Shown piece by piece: positions 23,640-34,219 of a stretch of 64,000 nucleotides of DNA (position 1 is the first letter of the stretch; each line of letters opens with the position of its first letter). Made by a program: the position numbers and the translations under genes. Below the pieces are notes generated by a model that saw only the letters and a list, made by a program, of their open reading frames with translations, did not search any database and had not been told where the DNA came from. This DNA is from Nemertoderma westbladi (taxonomy: Eukaryota > Xenacoelomorpha > Nemertodermatida > Nemertodermatidae): the NCBI GenBank assembly GCA_032718475.1, contig JAUCBJ010002659.1, positions 113,699-177,698 of the forward strand, given 5' to 3'.

Positions 23640-25440
23640 AAGGCGGGACAATTTTCAAAGACAATTTTTGAGAAGATTATTAACCTACAACAACAATCTT
23701 ACCTAGACAAATTCTCAATAATTTCAAAATCCCAGCATGGTATCCGCACAAAGACATTACAACAGATGCTCTTTTGTCAATTACAGAATTTATTCACAAC
23801 TGCTTCTACGAAAAACAGCCAGTATATACTATGTTTATTGACTTAAAAAAGGCATTTGATACATTTTAAAATTCTTTCTGATAAGCTAAATATGTACGGT
23901 ATCAGAGACATCCCACATAAATTACTTTCTTAGTCTAGAACGCAGTTTGTTAGTATTGGCGAGATAATTTCAACCCTTAGACCAATGCTCTGTTGTGTCC
24001 CACAGGGTGGAATTCTCTCGCCAATATTATTCCTGATATACATTAACGATTTACCAAATGCAACTAACCTTCTATCCACACCTTGTTTGCTGACGACACA
24101 ACCTTAGGTATTTCAAAGTAAAAATAACTTGACAGACCTATTCAATGATACAAACCTGGAACTAAACAATGTAGCAGACTGGCTGTGGGATAACCGCTTA
24201 TCACTTAATATAAAAAAGTGATACGTGTTTTTTTTCAAATTGTTCATTAAATACTCTTCCACCAACAGGTCTTAACATAGCATCCTCTAAAATCAAAAAA
24301 CCCAAGTACTACGAAAATTTTAGGCCTATTTATTGACAACAAATTATCCTGGAAGTCTCATGTAACATATCTTCTTAAGTTGAAAATCTCAAAAATATCG
24401 GGTATCTTTTATAAACTCGCTATATTTTCCCACTAGGCCTACACATTCTTCGCATGCTATATCTTTCACTTGTTCAGCCTTGCCTTCAATACTGACTTCT
24501 ATTATGGGGCGGGGCTCAAAAATTAATTCTCAAACCATTGCGAACCCTTGCAAACAAAATGTTAAGATCTATAACATTTAGCCACTAATGTAACATCAGC
24601 AAACCCACTATATAATAAATTACGTATTCTTACTCTCGAATTACTTTTTAAACTGCAAGTAGCCAAATATATGAATAAAATAAATACGAAAATATCTACA
24701 TCCCAAACACTAGGGCCATCTCAACCTGTATCCCACACACTAGGGCCATCTCAACCTGTATCCACCACACACTAGGGCCATCTCAACCTGTATCCACCAC
24801 ACACTAGGGCCATCTCAACCTGTATCCCACACACTAGGGCCATCTCAACCTGTATCCACCACACACTAGGGCCATCTCAACCTGTATCCCACACACTAGG
24901 GCCATCTCAACCTGTATCCCACACACTAGGGCCATCTCAACCTGTATCCACCACACACTAGGGCCATCTCAACCTGTATCCCACACACTAGGGCCATCTC
25001 AACCTGTATCCACCACACACTAGGGCCATCTCAACCTGTATCCCACACACTAGGGCCATCTCAACCTGTATCCCACACACTAGGGCCATCTCAACCTGTA
25101 TCCACCACACACTAGGGCCATCTCAACCTGTATCCCACACACTAGGGCCATCTCAACCTGTATTCCACACACTAGGGCCATCTCAACCTGTATCCCACAC
25201 ACTAGGGCCATCTCAACCTGTATCCCACACACTAGGGCCATCTCAACCTGTAACTAGGGCCATCTCAACCTGTAACTAGGGCCATCTCAACCTGTATCCA
25301 CCACACACTAGGGCCATCTCAACCTGTATTCACTAAAGTTTCTGATATTCATTTTATAATACTCGAAGCGCTACTTAAGCGGGGGTGTCTCTGAATTACC
25401 ACACTATTTTCTGGGACATTGTGTATAAACATGAAATAGT
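23640..25440 (+). pseudogene. LINE reverse transcriptase relic containing a minisatellite
   Basis: The plus strand shows FIDLKKAFDT (motif A, near 23838-23868), VPQGGILSPILFLIYINDLP (motif B, near 23998-24055) and LFADDTTLG (near 24085-24110), then thumb-like segments and a C-terminal part near 24600-24700. Stops and frameshifts interrupt it throughout. The CR1/jockey-type motifs are closer to the 11.8-13.0 kb relic than to the 4.2 kb LINE. The C-terminal coding sequence TLGPSQPV has expanded into the 24700-25330 minisatellite, after which the frame resumes (FTKVSDIHF). Confidence 0.7.
24700..25335 (+). repeat. Minisatellite of 30/32-bp units, about 21 copies
   Basis: About 21 tandem copies of CACACTAGGGCCATCTCAAC plus a short spacer. 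Two main length forms exist, CTGTATCCCACACACTAG (30-bp period) and one with an extra CA (32-bp), plus 21-22-bp short forms near 25256 and 25277. The unit derives from LINE coding sequence on both sides. Confidence 0.9.
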
Positions 25441-25504
25441 ATATGAAGAAAATATATCTGTAATGTATAATAAAAATAAACTGAACCAGGCTCTACTGTA
25501 TGTA

Positions 25505-26440
25505 TACTTTAATCCATTGCGTTATTTTTCCAGATATATGTTAACTCTTGCTACCTAGGAAAAGCAGTAATTATTGTAATTCTAGAATATTACCGAATAT
25601 TTGTTCTTACGAACTGGTATTGTTACCAGATATATAGTACTGTACACTCAAATACAACAAACTACAGTAGAAATCATTTCTGCAGAAGAATGATTATACC
25701 ATTTATTAGGCCCTAACCATTATTATGTTTACTAAATAGAGTAAGTTAATCTTTTTAAATTAGGCAGCAGCATACAGTAGTTTTTTCCATAACTTCGCGA
25801 GGCGTGATAATAGGACTGATTTGGGCACATTCTGTCACGATTTTATTCAAATCCATTACCATTTCCAATTTTATTATTTTATAAATTTTTCCAATTGTTT
25901 GTAAATTAGAGATTTCCCACTATAATAGAGCAAAAGCAGAGATTTCAAAAAAGTACAGTATACGAGTTTAGAGGGTTTGAATTCCGTCCGTGTCTACATT
26001 TTGTTAAATAGTTCCGTTTGTGGCTTTATTTCGATCTTATAGTTCCACCCATGGTTATTTTTTTCTTTTTATTCGAAACAAATGTTCTCAAACAAATAAT
26101 TCCATTATAGAATAATAACATTAATTCGGCCCACCCTCTGTATTTTCGCATCCGTTCAATGAAATCCTAAAAAATTTGGAGTGTACGTGAGAAAATTATC
26201 GAAGAGCATTACCAAACCTTAAAAAATGAAAATTTCATAAGTTGGGTATCATAGTTTTCAGGAAAGAAATAGCCGAAGAGACAAATTTCAAAATTGTTTT
26301 TATTTTAAAAAATAATAGTGTGACTTTGCTTTTCAAGATGCTAAATCGAATGCGATTATATTCCATTCCCAAAAATTAAGCGGTTTACTATTTTTCGTGC
26401 ATCTAAGAAGTGGGCATGGCACTTCAAATTTTTAAAATTT
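25505..26440 (+). repeat. Non-coding direct repeat, copy 1
   Basis: Shares long colinear similarity with 27606-28600, for example 'ctttaatccattgcgtta', 'cttacgaactggtattgtta' and 'ttcggcccacc'. No reading frame is supported. The copies are offset by about 2.1 kb, as expected from a tandem duplication of a 2.1 kb unit whose second copy is cut short. Confidence 0.7.
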
Positions 26441-27605
26441 TTCAGCGCATTTTTATAGTTTTTCAGGGTCGCTGATTTAATTGAGATTACACCAGAAAAC
26501 CTATAAAATGCTTTGAAATCAAAACTGGGGCTATTTTCATAACTGTAGATAACTGTAGCACAGTTTTAAGGAGGGGGGGGGGGGGGGGGGGGGAGTACAC
26601 CATTTTCGGACAACTCTTCGATTTATCGTTCTCAGCGTTTCAAAATTGTTTGGTTTTGGCTAAAATTTGGCATATAGGTACCTAAGATGCTATTCTACAC
26701 GACAGAAAATTTTTTTTTCTCTATTCAATATTAGTTAACAATAAAACAAACTTGGTTGCGCTTAAAACCCAAGGCTTTTATCGTTTTGAATCTAATCACA
26801 TGAAAGTTTTTTTATTTGATAGACAAAAGATGGATAATAACTATCGGACGCAATTTTGTGAAAATAATTCTGCACCGCTAGGTTGCGCTGCAAATTTATG
26901 ATAAATTTTTAGGTTTGTTATAAATAGTATTAAATTTTATTAACAAAAAATTTCGAAGTTGTTTGATAATTTTATGCAGGGTGGCTATGTAGACACCCAC
27001 AGAAAGTTTCAGTCTAATTGCTCAAAAATTGTAGAAGTAGTAGCGGTTTTGAAGTTGACCATTTCATAAAATTAATATTTGGAGATAATCGACCTTTCAT
27101 TATACATAGTAATAGTAATTTCAATAGGTCTCCCTAAATGGAAATTGTTATAACTTAAAAACTAAAAGAGGTATTATATAGCGGTTTTCAGATTTGGAAA
27201 CACCAACATACTGTAGTTTGGACCAAAATGGTGTAACCCCCCCCCCCCCCCTTAAAGCAATTATAATCTTGGAGGGGCCAATCTCCCCCCCCCCCCCCCC
27301 CCCCCAGTCCCAGTGGTAACAGGGTTAAGCTAACTATTGATCCACAAAAAAATCATACAATTCCACTGCAAGGAAATAGGTAAATTTCACTAAATGTTAA
27401 CGGAGATTTTTCAGATAATTAAATTCAGATTGTTTTATTGACTTAAAGAACGTATTTAAAATTCAATACTGTTTGGCATGTTTGTCAGAATTTCACCTTT
27501 TTACGTCGCAAAGCCTTTCAGGGTTTAATTAACTATGAATATTGAAGTACAGTACTGTATACTTTTCACCTTACAGTACGTTGTTTACCATTATTGCTAG
27601 CCCAT
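26441..27605. other. Non-coding spacer of the duplicated unit
   Basis: AT-rich DNA with a 21-base G run (about 26573-26593) and two C runs (about 27237-27252 and 27287-27307). No gene is supported. Confidence 0.4.
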
Positions 27606-28600
27606 TTATGCGATGGCTACTTTAATCCATTGCGTTATATTTCTAAAGAGAGGGAACTCTTGCTACCTAGGAAAAGCAGTTATCATTGAAATTCTAGAAC
27701 ATTACCAACTATTTATTCTTACGAACTGGTATTGTTACCAGATATATAGTACTGTACACTCTAATACAACAAACTACAGTAGACAAATCCTTTCTGCAGA
27801 AGAAAAATTATTACCAATTTTTTAGTCTACCATTACTTATTACTAAATAGAGTAAATTTTTTAAATAAGGCATCAGCTACACAGTAGTTTTGGCCAAAAC
27901 TTCGCTAGGTGTGATAATATGACTGATTTGGTCTCATTCTGTTACGATGTTAATCAAATTCACTACAATTTCTAATTTTATTATTTTATAATTTTTTCTA
28001 ATTGATAAATTTGAAATAATTGATACCATAAATTCGAGATTTCCAACTCTAATAGTGCAAAATATGCTGGTTTCTAAAATGTATATGAGTTTAGAGGGTT
28101 GGAATTCCGCATGTGACTACATTTTGCTTATATAGTTCCGCTTGTGTCTATATTTCGATCTTATAGTTCCACCCATGGTTATATTTTTTCTTATTATTCG
28201 AAAAAATTGTTCAAGAACAAATAATATTCAATATAGAATAATAACATTAATTCGGCCCACCTTCTGTATTTTCGCATCCGTTCAATGAAATCCTACAAAA
28301 TTTGGAGTGTAAGTGAGAAAATTATCAAAAAGAAATAGCAAACATTAAAAGATGAAAACTTCATAAGCTGGGTATCATAGTTTTCAGGAAAGAAATAGTC
28401 CCAGAACCAAATTTCAATATTCTTTATATTTTAAAAAACTAATAGTTTGGCTTTGTTTTCTAGCACGTCTAGCTCGTTTAGCACGTTTTTCAAGACGCTA
28501 AATCGAATGCGATTATATTCCAATCACAAAAATTAAGCGGTATACTATTTTTCGTGCATCTAAGAAATGGGCGTGCCACTTCAAATTTTGAAATATAACA
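27606..28600 (+). repeat. Non-coding direct repeat, copy 2
   Basis: Second copy of 25505-26440, with small indels. Similarity stops near 28600, within the 'cgtgccacttcaaatttt' segment. Confidence 0.7.
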
Positions 28601-28989
28601 TTTTGAAAATAATATTTTGAAAAATGAGAGAGTTGGTTGGCTCGGCTCACGACCGCTGTCTGTTGGGCTGTTAGTTATGTTATGTTGTTAGTAATGGGAT
28701 ACATAGCGGACTGAGTCTGACTCATGATATATTCCCAGCTGAAGATAACATCAAGCGTAAAATGCGCTCCACAATCAAGGAATTTCGATCTTTTATCGAA
28801 TATGAGGTGGGAATTCAGATTCGGGACTCGCAGGGATGTCAAGGTTGAGTAGAGACATCAGACCCAGTGGGACCAGCTTGGGAAACTGACCTAGGTCAGT
28901 TTCCCAAGCTGGTCCCACTGATTCTGATGTCTCTAGGTCCCGGAATGTCAAGGTATGCGACATCTCTGTTTAGACAACCGCACTTTCCT
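28601..28989. other. Spacer before the BEL relic, with a long hairpin
   Basis: No coding sequence. It contains the 84-base near-perfect palindrome at 28851-28934. It could include LTR remnants of the adjacent BEL/Pao element, but no paired LTR was seen. Confidence 0.35.
28851..28934. repeat. Near-perfect 84-base palindrome
   Basis: Two 42-base arms meet at a GACCTAGGTC centre with no spacer; 40 of 42 positions pair (a CC/AT difference near the outer third). The arms contain CCAGTGGGACCAGCTTGGG. Short direct repeats (GGGATGTCAAGG and GGAATGTCAAGG) flank the palindrome. Confidence 0.9.
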
Positions 28990-29149
28990 CTCACAATTTT
29001 CTTATGATTCGTCTATGTTGCTGTCCGTGAGGTATCAAGTGTTCTAAAATACTGACACGCCCTTGCTTTGATCAAGGCCCTCCTATAGTTCAACACCATT
29101 TGTTCACTCCCGATGACCACCGTCATTAATAAGTTAATTATCCTCAACA

Positions 29150-29593
29150 TTATCCAGTCTTCCTGGAGTATGTATCTCTTCTGGTACAACTGAAATGGTA
29201 TAAGTCGTTTGGGTGTGGTCTCATGCCCCATTTCAGTATTTGCACCAGTCCCACCCCGAATTCCTCTCGGAACATCTTCCACTCGATTGGCTTGTAAGCC
29301 ACCAGGCCCAATAACTGCCCCATCGCCTTTACCCCACACTGCCCTGTTTCCTCCACTAGCCCCAACCCGTCTAGCTTCGTTATGGCCATGTAAATCACAT
29401 GCGCATCCAGTAGGTTTGACACCCCTGGTCCGATAGTTCTCACTGCATTGCTACAGATTGCCGACCCAACCTTAATGGTTGTCTTATCCCTTATGACACG
29501 CTGCCTGGACTCTGGTAGGAGTTTCAACTTGGGCTCTACTCTTCTATAATACACCCCCATGTCGAACAGGAATATATCCCCATTTGGTGCCAT
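29150..29593 (-). pseudogene. Unknown open frame downstream of the BEL integrase
   Basis: A 147-codon frame starting MAPNGDIFLFDMG with no motif that I recognise. It lies 3' of the integrase, where some BEL elements carry an extra gene, but it has no signal peptide or membrane span and does not resemble the envelope-like proteins of this window. It may be integrase C-terminal remains in a shifted frame. Confidence 0.3.
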
Positions 29594-29829
29594 GATATTG
29601 TCCTATTCACACTGCCTGGGCTGGCACTCAGCCTCTCAAGTTCTTCTGTTGTGCCCTTGTTGTCCAAACCATATACAACTCTGTCTCTACTCACTCCATG
29701 AATCTCCTCCATTCCTTCTTTGGGTGACCCTTCTTATGCATCCATATCGCGAACTTTGTTTCCATGCCCATGGTTATGTAATAGAGGTGGTTCTCTATCA
29801 CCTAGTTGAACGACAGTGTTCCGTATATC

Positions 29830-30320
29830 CCTACCATCTCTCCCAGTATCCTCTCCAATTGCCTTTGCTACTTTCCAACTTTGTATCGCATGTCGACATC
29901 TTCTCTCGGTATTCTCCCAGCAAGTATGCTAGTGTCAGTGACTCCAGTGGCTCTGGATTGTTGTTCAATGGGCATAGCAGTCTGCTATTTATCACCCCCT
30001 CGCACTCCCCTCTTATTGAGTAAAGTAAATTATTATCATCATTAGTCACTATGGCCATCACATGCGTGTTATTGCATACGAAAATAATAACGCATTTCTC
30101 GGTGTGCTGCATCACTTTGATCTTTATGGGAACAAAGATGTCCCGCTGTACATGAATGGAGGATAATGGTGCATAACCCTTGTTTCTGGTAGCAGTGCCA
30201 TTGCCTGCATTCCATCTTCTTTCTCATCCTCCTACAGGTCTGGCACTGCACCACCATTGATTTCACTAGCTTCCTTAGTCTGGTGACCGAAAACTCCTTT
30301 CTCACCTCACTGGGCATTGT
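29830..30320 (-). pseudogene. BEL/Pao integrase fragment
   Basis: RKEFSVTRLRKLVKSMVVQC then CQTCRR is the zinc-binding head. After a frameshift the sequence reads MQAMALLPETRVM and PPFMYSGTSLF (matching the family's LP..R....PPF..TG segment), then CVIIFVCNNTHVMAIV, the first core strand. The later catalytic residues are not recognisable. Confidence 0.65.
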
Positions 30321-31023
30321 ATTAGTTACACAATGTATGATGACCTGATAGGCAATCCCAAATGATTTGGTTTACTCATGGCAGTGTTGGGGGGATAATA
30401 ATTGGTTTAGATGGTATAACTACTGCTTGAGTTTGCTATTCTCGAGTTCATTACTAGCACCCCATTGATGTTTAGTTTTGGCGATAGAGTGCATAGTTTG
30501 CTGACATTGCAGAGTTGTTGATGGTTGGTTATCCATGTAATGTCGTCCCCATATACCTTCTTATGTTCATATATTACCTGTTCATTATCACCATAGCCAC
30601 TCCTTATAGGTCGATGATTGGCTTTCCTTTCTTGTGTACATCGGATTTCCTAATATGTTCACCAAACGCCCTTATGTAAGCTACTAGTTTTCTTTTCTTT
30701 TACCAGCTGGAGCTGTAACTGAGTAGCCTGTCTGTTGGATTTGCCTCTTGTTCCAATGTGACGAAGTATGTTCGTGGTTTCTCTTATGTGGTTTTCTTAT
30801 CTTATCATAATAATAGTTGAAATCTCTTCTATTTCAGACTCATTCCCATCCTCCATAGTCGCCTCGTCTCCATTTGAATAAATCTCTCCTACCACTGGCC
30901 ACTCTGACTTATTGTTCTAGAATTGTGGTCCGTGTTGCCACATTTCCTGTTTTTCACAAAGGTGCGGTGTTCAACACCTCATGACAATAAATCGGCAGGG
31001 TTGTCATCTGTTGGACAGTCATG

Positions 31024-31210
31024 TCAATTATCCAATTTATTTCCGGCTCTTATCTGATATACCCTGTTCGCTACGAAAATAGGGTAGTGCATCTTCTCAT
31101 TATGGATCCATCCCAAGACTACCACCGAGTCTGTCCAATAATGCGTCTCTACAATGGTGGGTATCGTGTCTACAAGATATGCTGTAGCCCATACTCCTAA
31201 TCTTGCCACT
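31024..31210 (-). pseudogene. BEL/Pao RNase H fragment
   Basis: YWTDSVVVLGWI followed by FVANRVYQIR is the hallmark BEL/Pao RNase H segment, with its catalytic Asp in TDS. It is broken on both sides. Confidence 0.75.
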
Positions 31211-31454
31211 GTAAATTATAGTTTAGGTACCTATGCTGATTCTGGTGATGTTGATATTGCTTTACTAAAGCCTAGTCTAGGTTTGTATGTCCCCTTCCTT
31301 TGCACTAGATAAAGCACTGCACAGTGTCAGAGAACATATTGTATACGTCTAGTTCGCTTATGTCTCCATCTGGGATATATACCCTTGGCATGCTGAGTTT
31401 TCCCATATCTTGCAGTCCCATACCCCAATCCCCCCCCCCCCCCTCCCCATCCAC

Positions 31455-32330
31455 TTATCCCATTGTTTGCTTGGGGTCCCACGTCCCAGTACCTTTAAGT
31501 TTGTAGACCATTTTAAAATCTGTTTGCCTGTCACTAGTAAGGGATGCTAGTCTTGGCAGATCGTACATCCTTGCTATGTATGATACATAGCCCCTCTTTG
31601 TGTGGACCTCTGAACCATCCTGTATGAATTGATACTCGAGTTCATCTGTTGCTCGATTCCACATGATCCCTAAGGTTTCTGATGCCATTCTATCCTTTTA
31701 CATGCCATGATTTGTTAATTTTAGGCTTTAAGGCTTGTCTTGCTTAACTGCTGGTTGTTTTTTGTCTATAGTTTCTCAGAATTCTAGGGAAATTATTGTA
31801 ATCTCATTAGGTTAAATCCTGATTTCTTCAGGATGTTGCAAACATTGCAACCTGTTCTAATGTTTCCTGTTCTAATGAACAAAGTTTCCTGAACCCATTC
31901 CATTATCCACATAGAACCCCTTCCTTATCATGTCTATAGCCTCATTGCTATACTCTCTCTTCTTCCCCTTTGCTCACATGTTCTGCACAACCATCTTATA
32001 CATGGGTATTGTGATGGTTCATCATCATCATCATAACACAAAAACCTCTGGCTGTCGCTATCTTCTTCGACTCGGATTTGATTGAACATGCCTTCAATGT
32101 CTCGCATGAAGGAATATTTTCCATTCTGGAATCGCAACTGCACTTCAATCCCCGAGTTGTATATGCTGGGACCCTCCAGCAGGCAATCATACAGACACAT
32201 CCCATTGGTCATAGTGGAAGCATCTACCACCATCCTCGAGTTCTCTTTCTTTGGGTCCAATGCCACGTGGTGTGGAAGGAAATACATCCTTGGTTTATCT
32301 GACTCATCTACTGGTAACTCCACAGCCAAC
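31455..32330 (-). pseudogene. BEL/Pao reverse transcriptase
   Basis: MYFLPHHVALDPKKENSRMV then VVDASTMTNGMCLYDCLLEG and FMRDIEGMFNQIRVEEDS carry the BEL RT N-terminal and motif A signatures. Further down, LGIMWNRATDELEY and TKRGYVSYIARMYDL match the connection region. The YVDD region is lost between the pieces. Confidence 0.8.
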
Positions 32331-32357
32331 CCTATGTCTACATACTACTTTATTATC

Positions 32358-32700
32358 CTATGGAAAAAGTAATTCTTCTTGGGACTCCACCTGAATGTTT
32401 GTTTTAGCATCCGGAATCTCATCTCCACCATTTGTTTGTTGTTTGATAAGATGCTTCAGTTGCTTCCACACCATTCCAATGGTATATAGACTGTCCTCGC
32501 ACCTCATTGATTCTCCCACACTCTGCTCTGCTTGTTTATTCAACACAGATGTTCCCATTTTAGTCGCTTTCAGCCCTTCAAAATCCTGACAACTCTTTAA
32601 CTGCTCCTCCACTGTTTCCGCTTCTAGATCTCTCAACGTACCAGCTAACATGCATCCCAAGTTGACGGCTATGTTAAATGGTATCCTTAATGGGCCCACT
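32358..32700 (-). pseudogene. BEL/Pao region before the RT
   Basis: An open frame of 113 codons (GPLRIPFNIAVNLGCMLAGT, later EAETVEEQLKSCQDFEG and EDSLYTIGMVWKQL) corresponds to the protease-RT linker of BEL elements, which carries an L..FW..E-like and a Y.V.LPW-like segment. It is diverged. Confidence 0.5.
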
Positions 32701-33264
32701 CAACGTCCACACAAATGGCATCAATATCGCCACTTAATCTCCTCCCTGTTATTAACGAAGATTGTTTCCAGTCACTTGTGGGCCATCAGGCAATGCACAC
32801 TGTTAATGAAACCGTTGGCACATCCAAGTTGGGTGTCGAGATGTCTATTAAATCTAGGTGCCAATATTGCTCAATCTCAATCTGAGTTGATCGCCTGGCA
32901 TTAATATTAATAGACTCCATCATTTGTATGGGTTCACATGTTATCCTGACAGTCTGAGTCTGATGCTATGGCTCTAATTTTACATTTGCCCATTCTCATC
33001 GGAATGACCTCATCTTTCACTGGTATCGTTGTCTCAGTCATGGGTTGAGGCTTGGTCTTCAATTCGAGTCTGTCCACTACTCAATCGATCGTGAGTGCTG
33101 CCCCACTGTTGATCAACATCACGAGACTAGTCGTTAAAATTTGACGGTCAAATGTACATTTTATAGGAGTGGTTTGTTAACAATCAAAGAAACGAAGAAA
33201 CCTTTACCGTGCGTGACTCAATTGGAGTAATTCGTTCACCATTGGGGTGATTTTGGGTTAAAAT

Positions 33265-34215
33265 TTAAATGTGACTAAAATTAATCAAATCTGTGATAAA
33301 AACTTTGATATGGGTTGTGCTGTTGATAAGTCTGGAGTTTGTTATTCCCTTGAGGGTCTGCCAGATTATCTTCATTGAATGCCACATTCGTTGTCCTTCC
33401 TGGCTGCCAGGCTGCTTTATGCTGTCGTAAGCTGGCCCATCCCTGAAGCACTGCAGATATTTTAAGAATTCTGCGTTTGTCAGCCTCTTTGATAATTCTC
33501 TCTGTGCATATGTCTGTGTATCTCTATTCTCTTTGTACATTCTGCAGAACTGCAGGTATTCCTCTGGCTTACTGCCATCAAACTTGAATGAATCTACCAG
33601 TGTCAGTGGTTACCGGTATAGGCCTAGCAGGTTCTAACCTACTTATCAGTACATAGGGCACAGTTTCTGGGTTTAATTCCGGCATTTGCATTGTCCTATT
33701 CCCTACTCTATCATGCCTATAGTATGGCCTATTGTATATGCGGCTGTCTGATTGTTGCCACCATAGTTTTCCTATTTTGCTCATCTTGCTAATTGTAGAT
33801 GATGTGGCGGTATATACACTTAACTGATGCCCGCTTTCTACTGATTTCACGGGCCCTCCTTAAAAATGATATCGAGACCTCTGGATTAACCTAGGGAATG
33901 ACACCATCTGAATTGGCATTATCTGCTAATTTTGCCCCCCCCCCCCCCCCCCCCCCCTCGTGTATCACCTTGATACGGCCTTATGTACACTGTATCAAAC
34001 ATAATTGTTCCATCCTGTTTAAGTTTAATAAACTCATGGCAACTTCCCGCTCACTTTCATCCACCAATTCCCACTGCTCATACTGAGTTAATTGTTCAAT
34101 ATAATTGTTTACAAAGACTAACATTAGTTGATAGTTTTGCTTTGTCAACCTTACCAGTCTTCTTAGCCTCCTCTACTAATCTCCTGGCAGCGATTAGAGA
34201 AAGTCAGAACGCTTG
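33265..34215 (-). pseudogene. BEL/Pao gag remains
   Basis: Two frames (33578-33850 and 33265-33540), plus translatable sequence back to 34215 (AARRLVEEAKKTGKVDKAKL). The DGSKPEEYLQFCRMYKENRD and LSKRLTNAEFLKYLQCFRDG segments match the BEL Gag pattern F.G....Y..F, then K...L...L.G.A. It is interrupted by a 22-base C run near 33936-33957. Confidence 0.55.
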
Positions 34216-34219
34216 AACA

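Larger units (their letters stand above)
28990..34215 (-). mobile_element. BEL/Pao LTR retrotransposon relic
   Basis: On the minus strand the order is gag (34215-33265), protease/linker (about 32700-32358), reverse transcriptase (32330-31455), RNase H (31210-31024) and integrase (30320-29830), the BEL/Pao pol order. Every domain is broken by stops or frameshifts. LTRs were not identified. Long C runs sit inside it near 31431 and 33936. Confidence 0.75.

Noticed and set aside
24700..25335. Possible CRISPR-like array
   Set aside because: The units are contiguous with no unique spacers, and they vary in length by small steps. This is a minisatellite in a eukaryotic genome.
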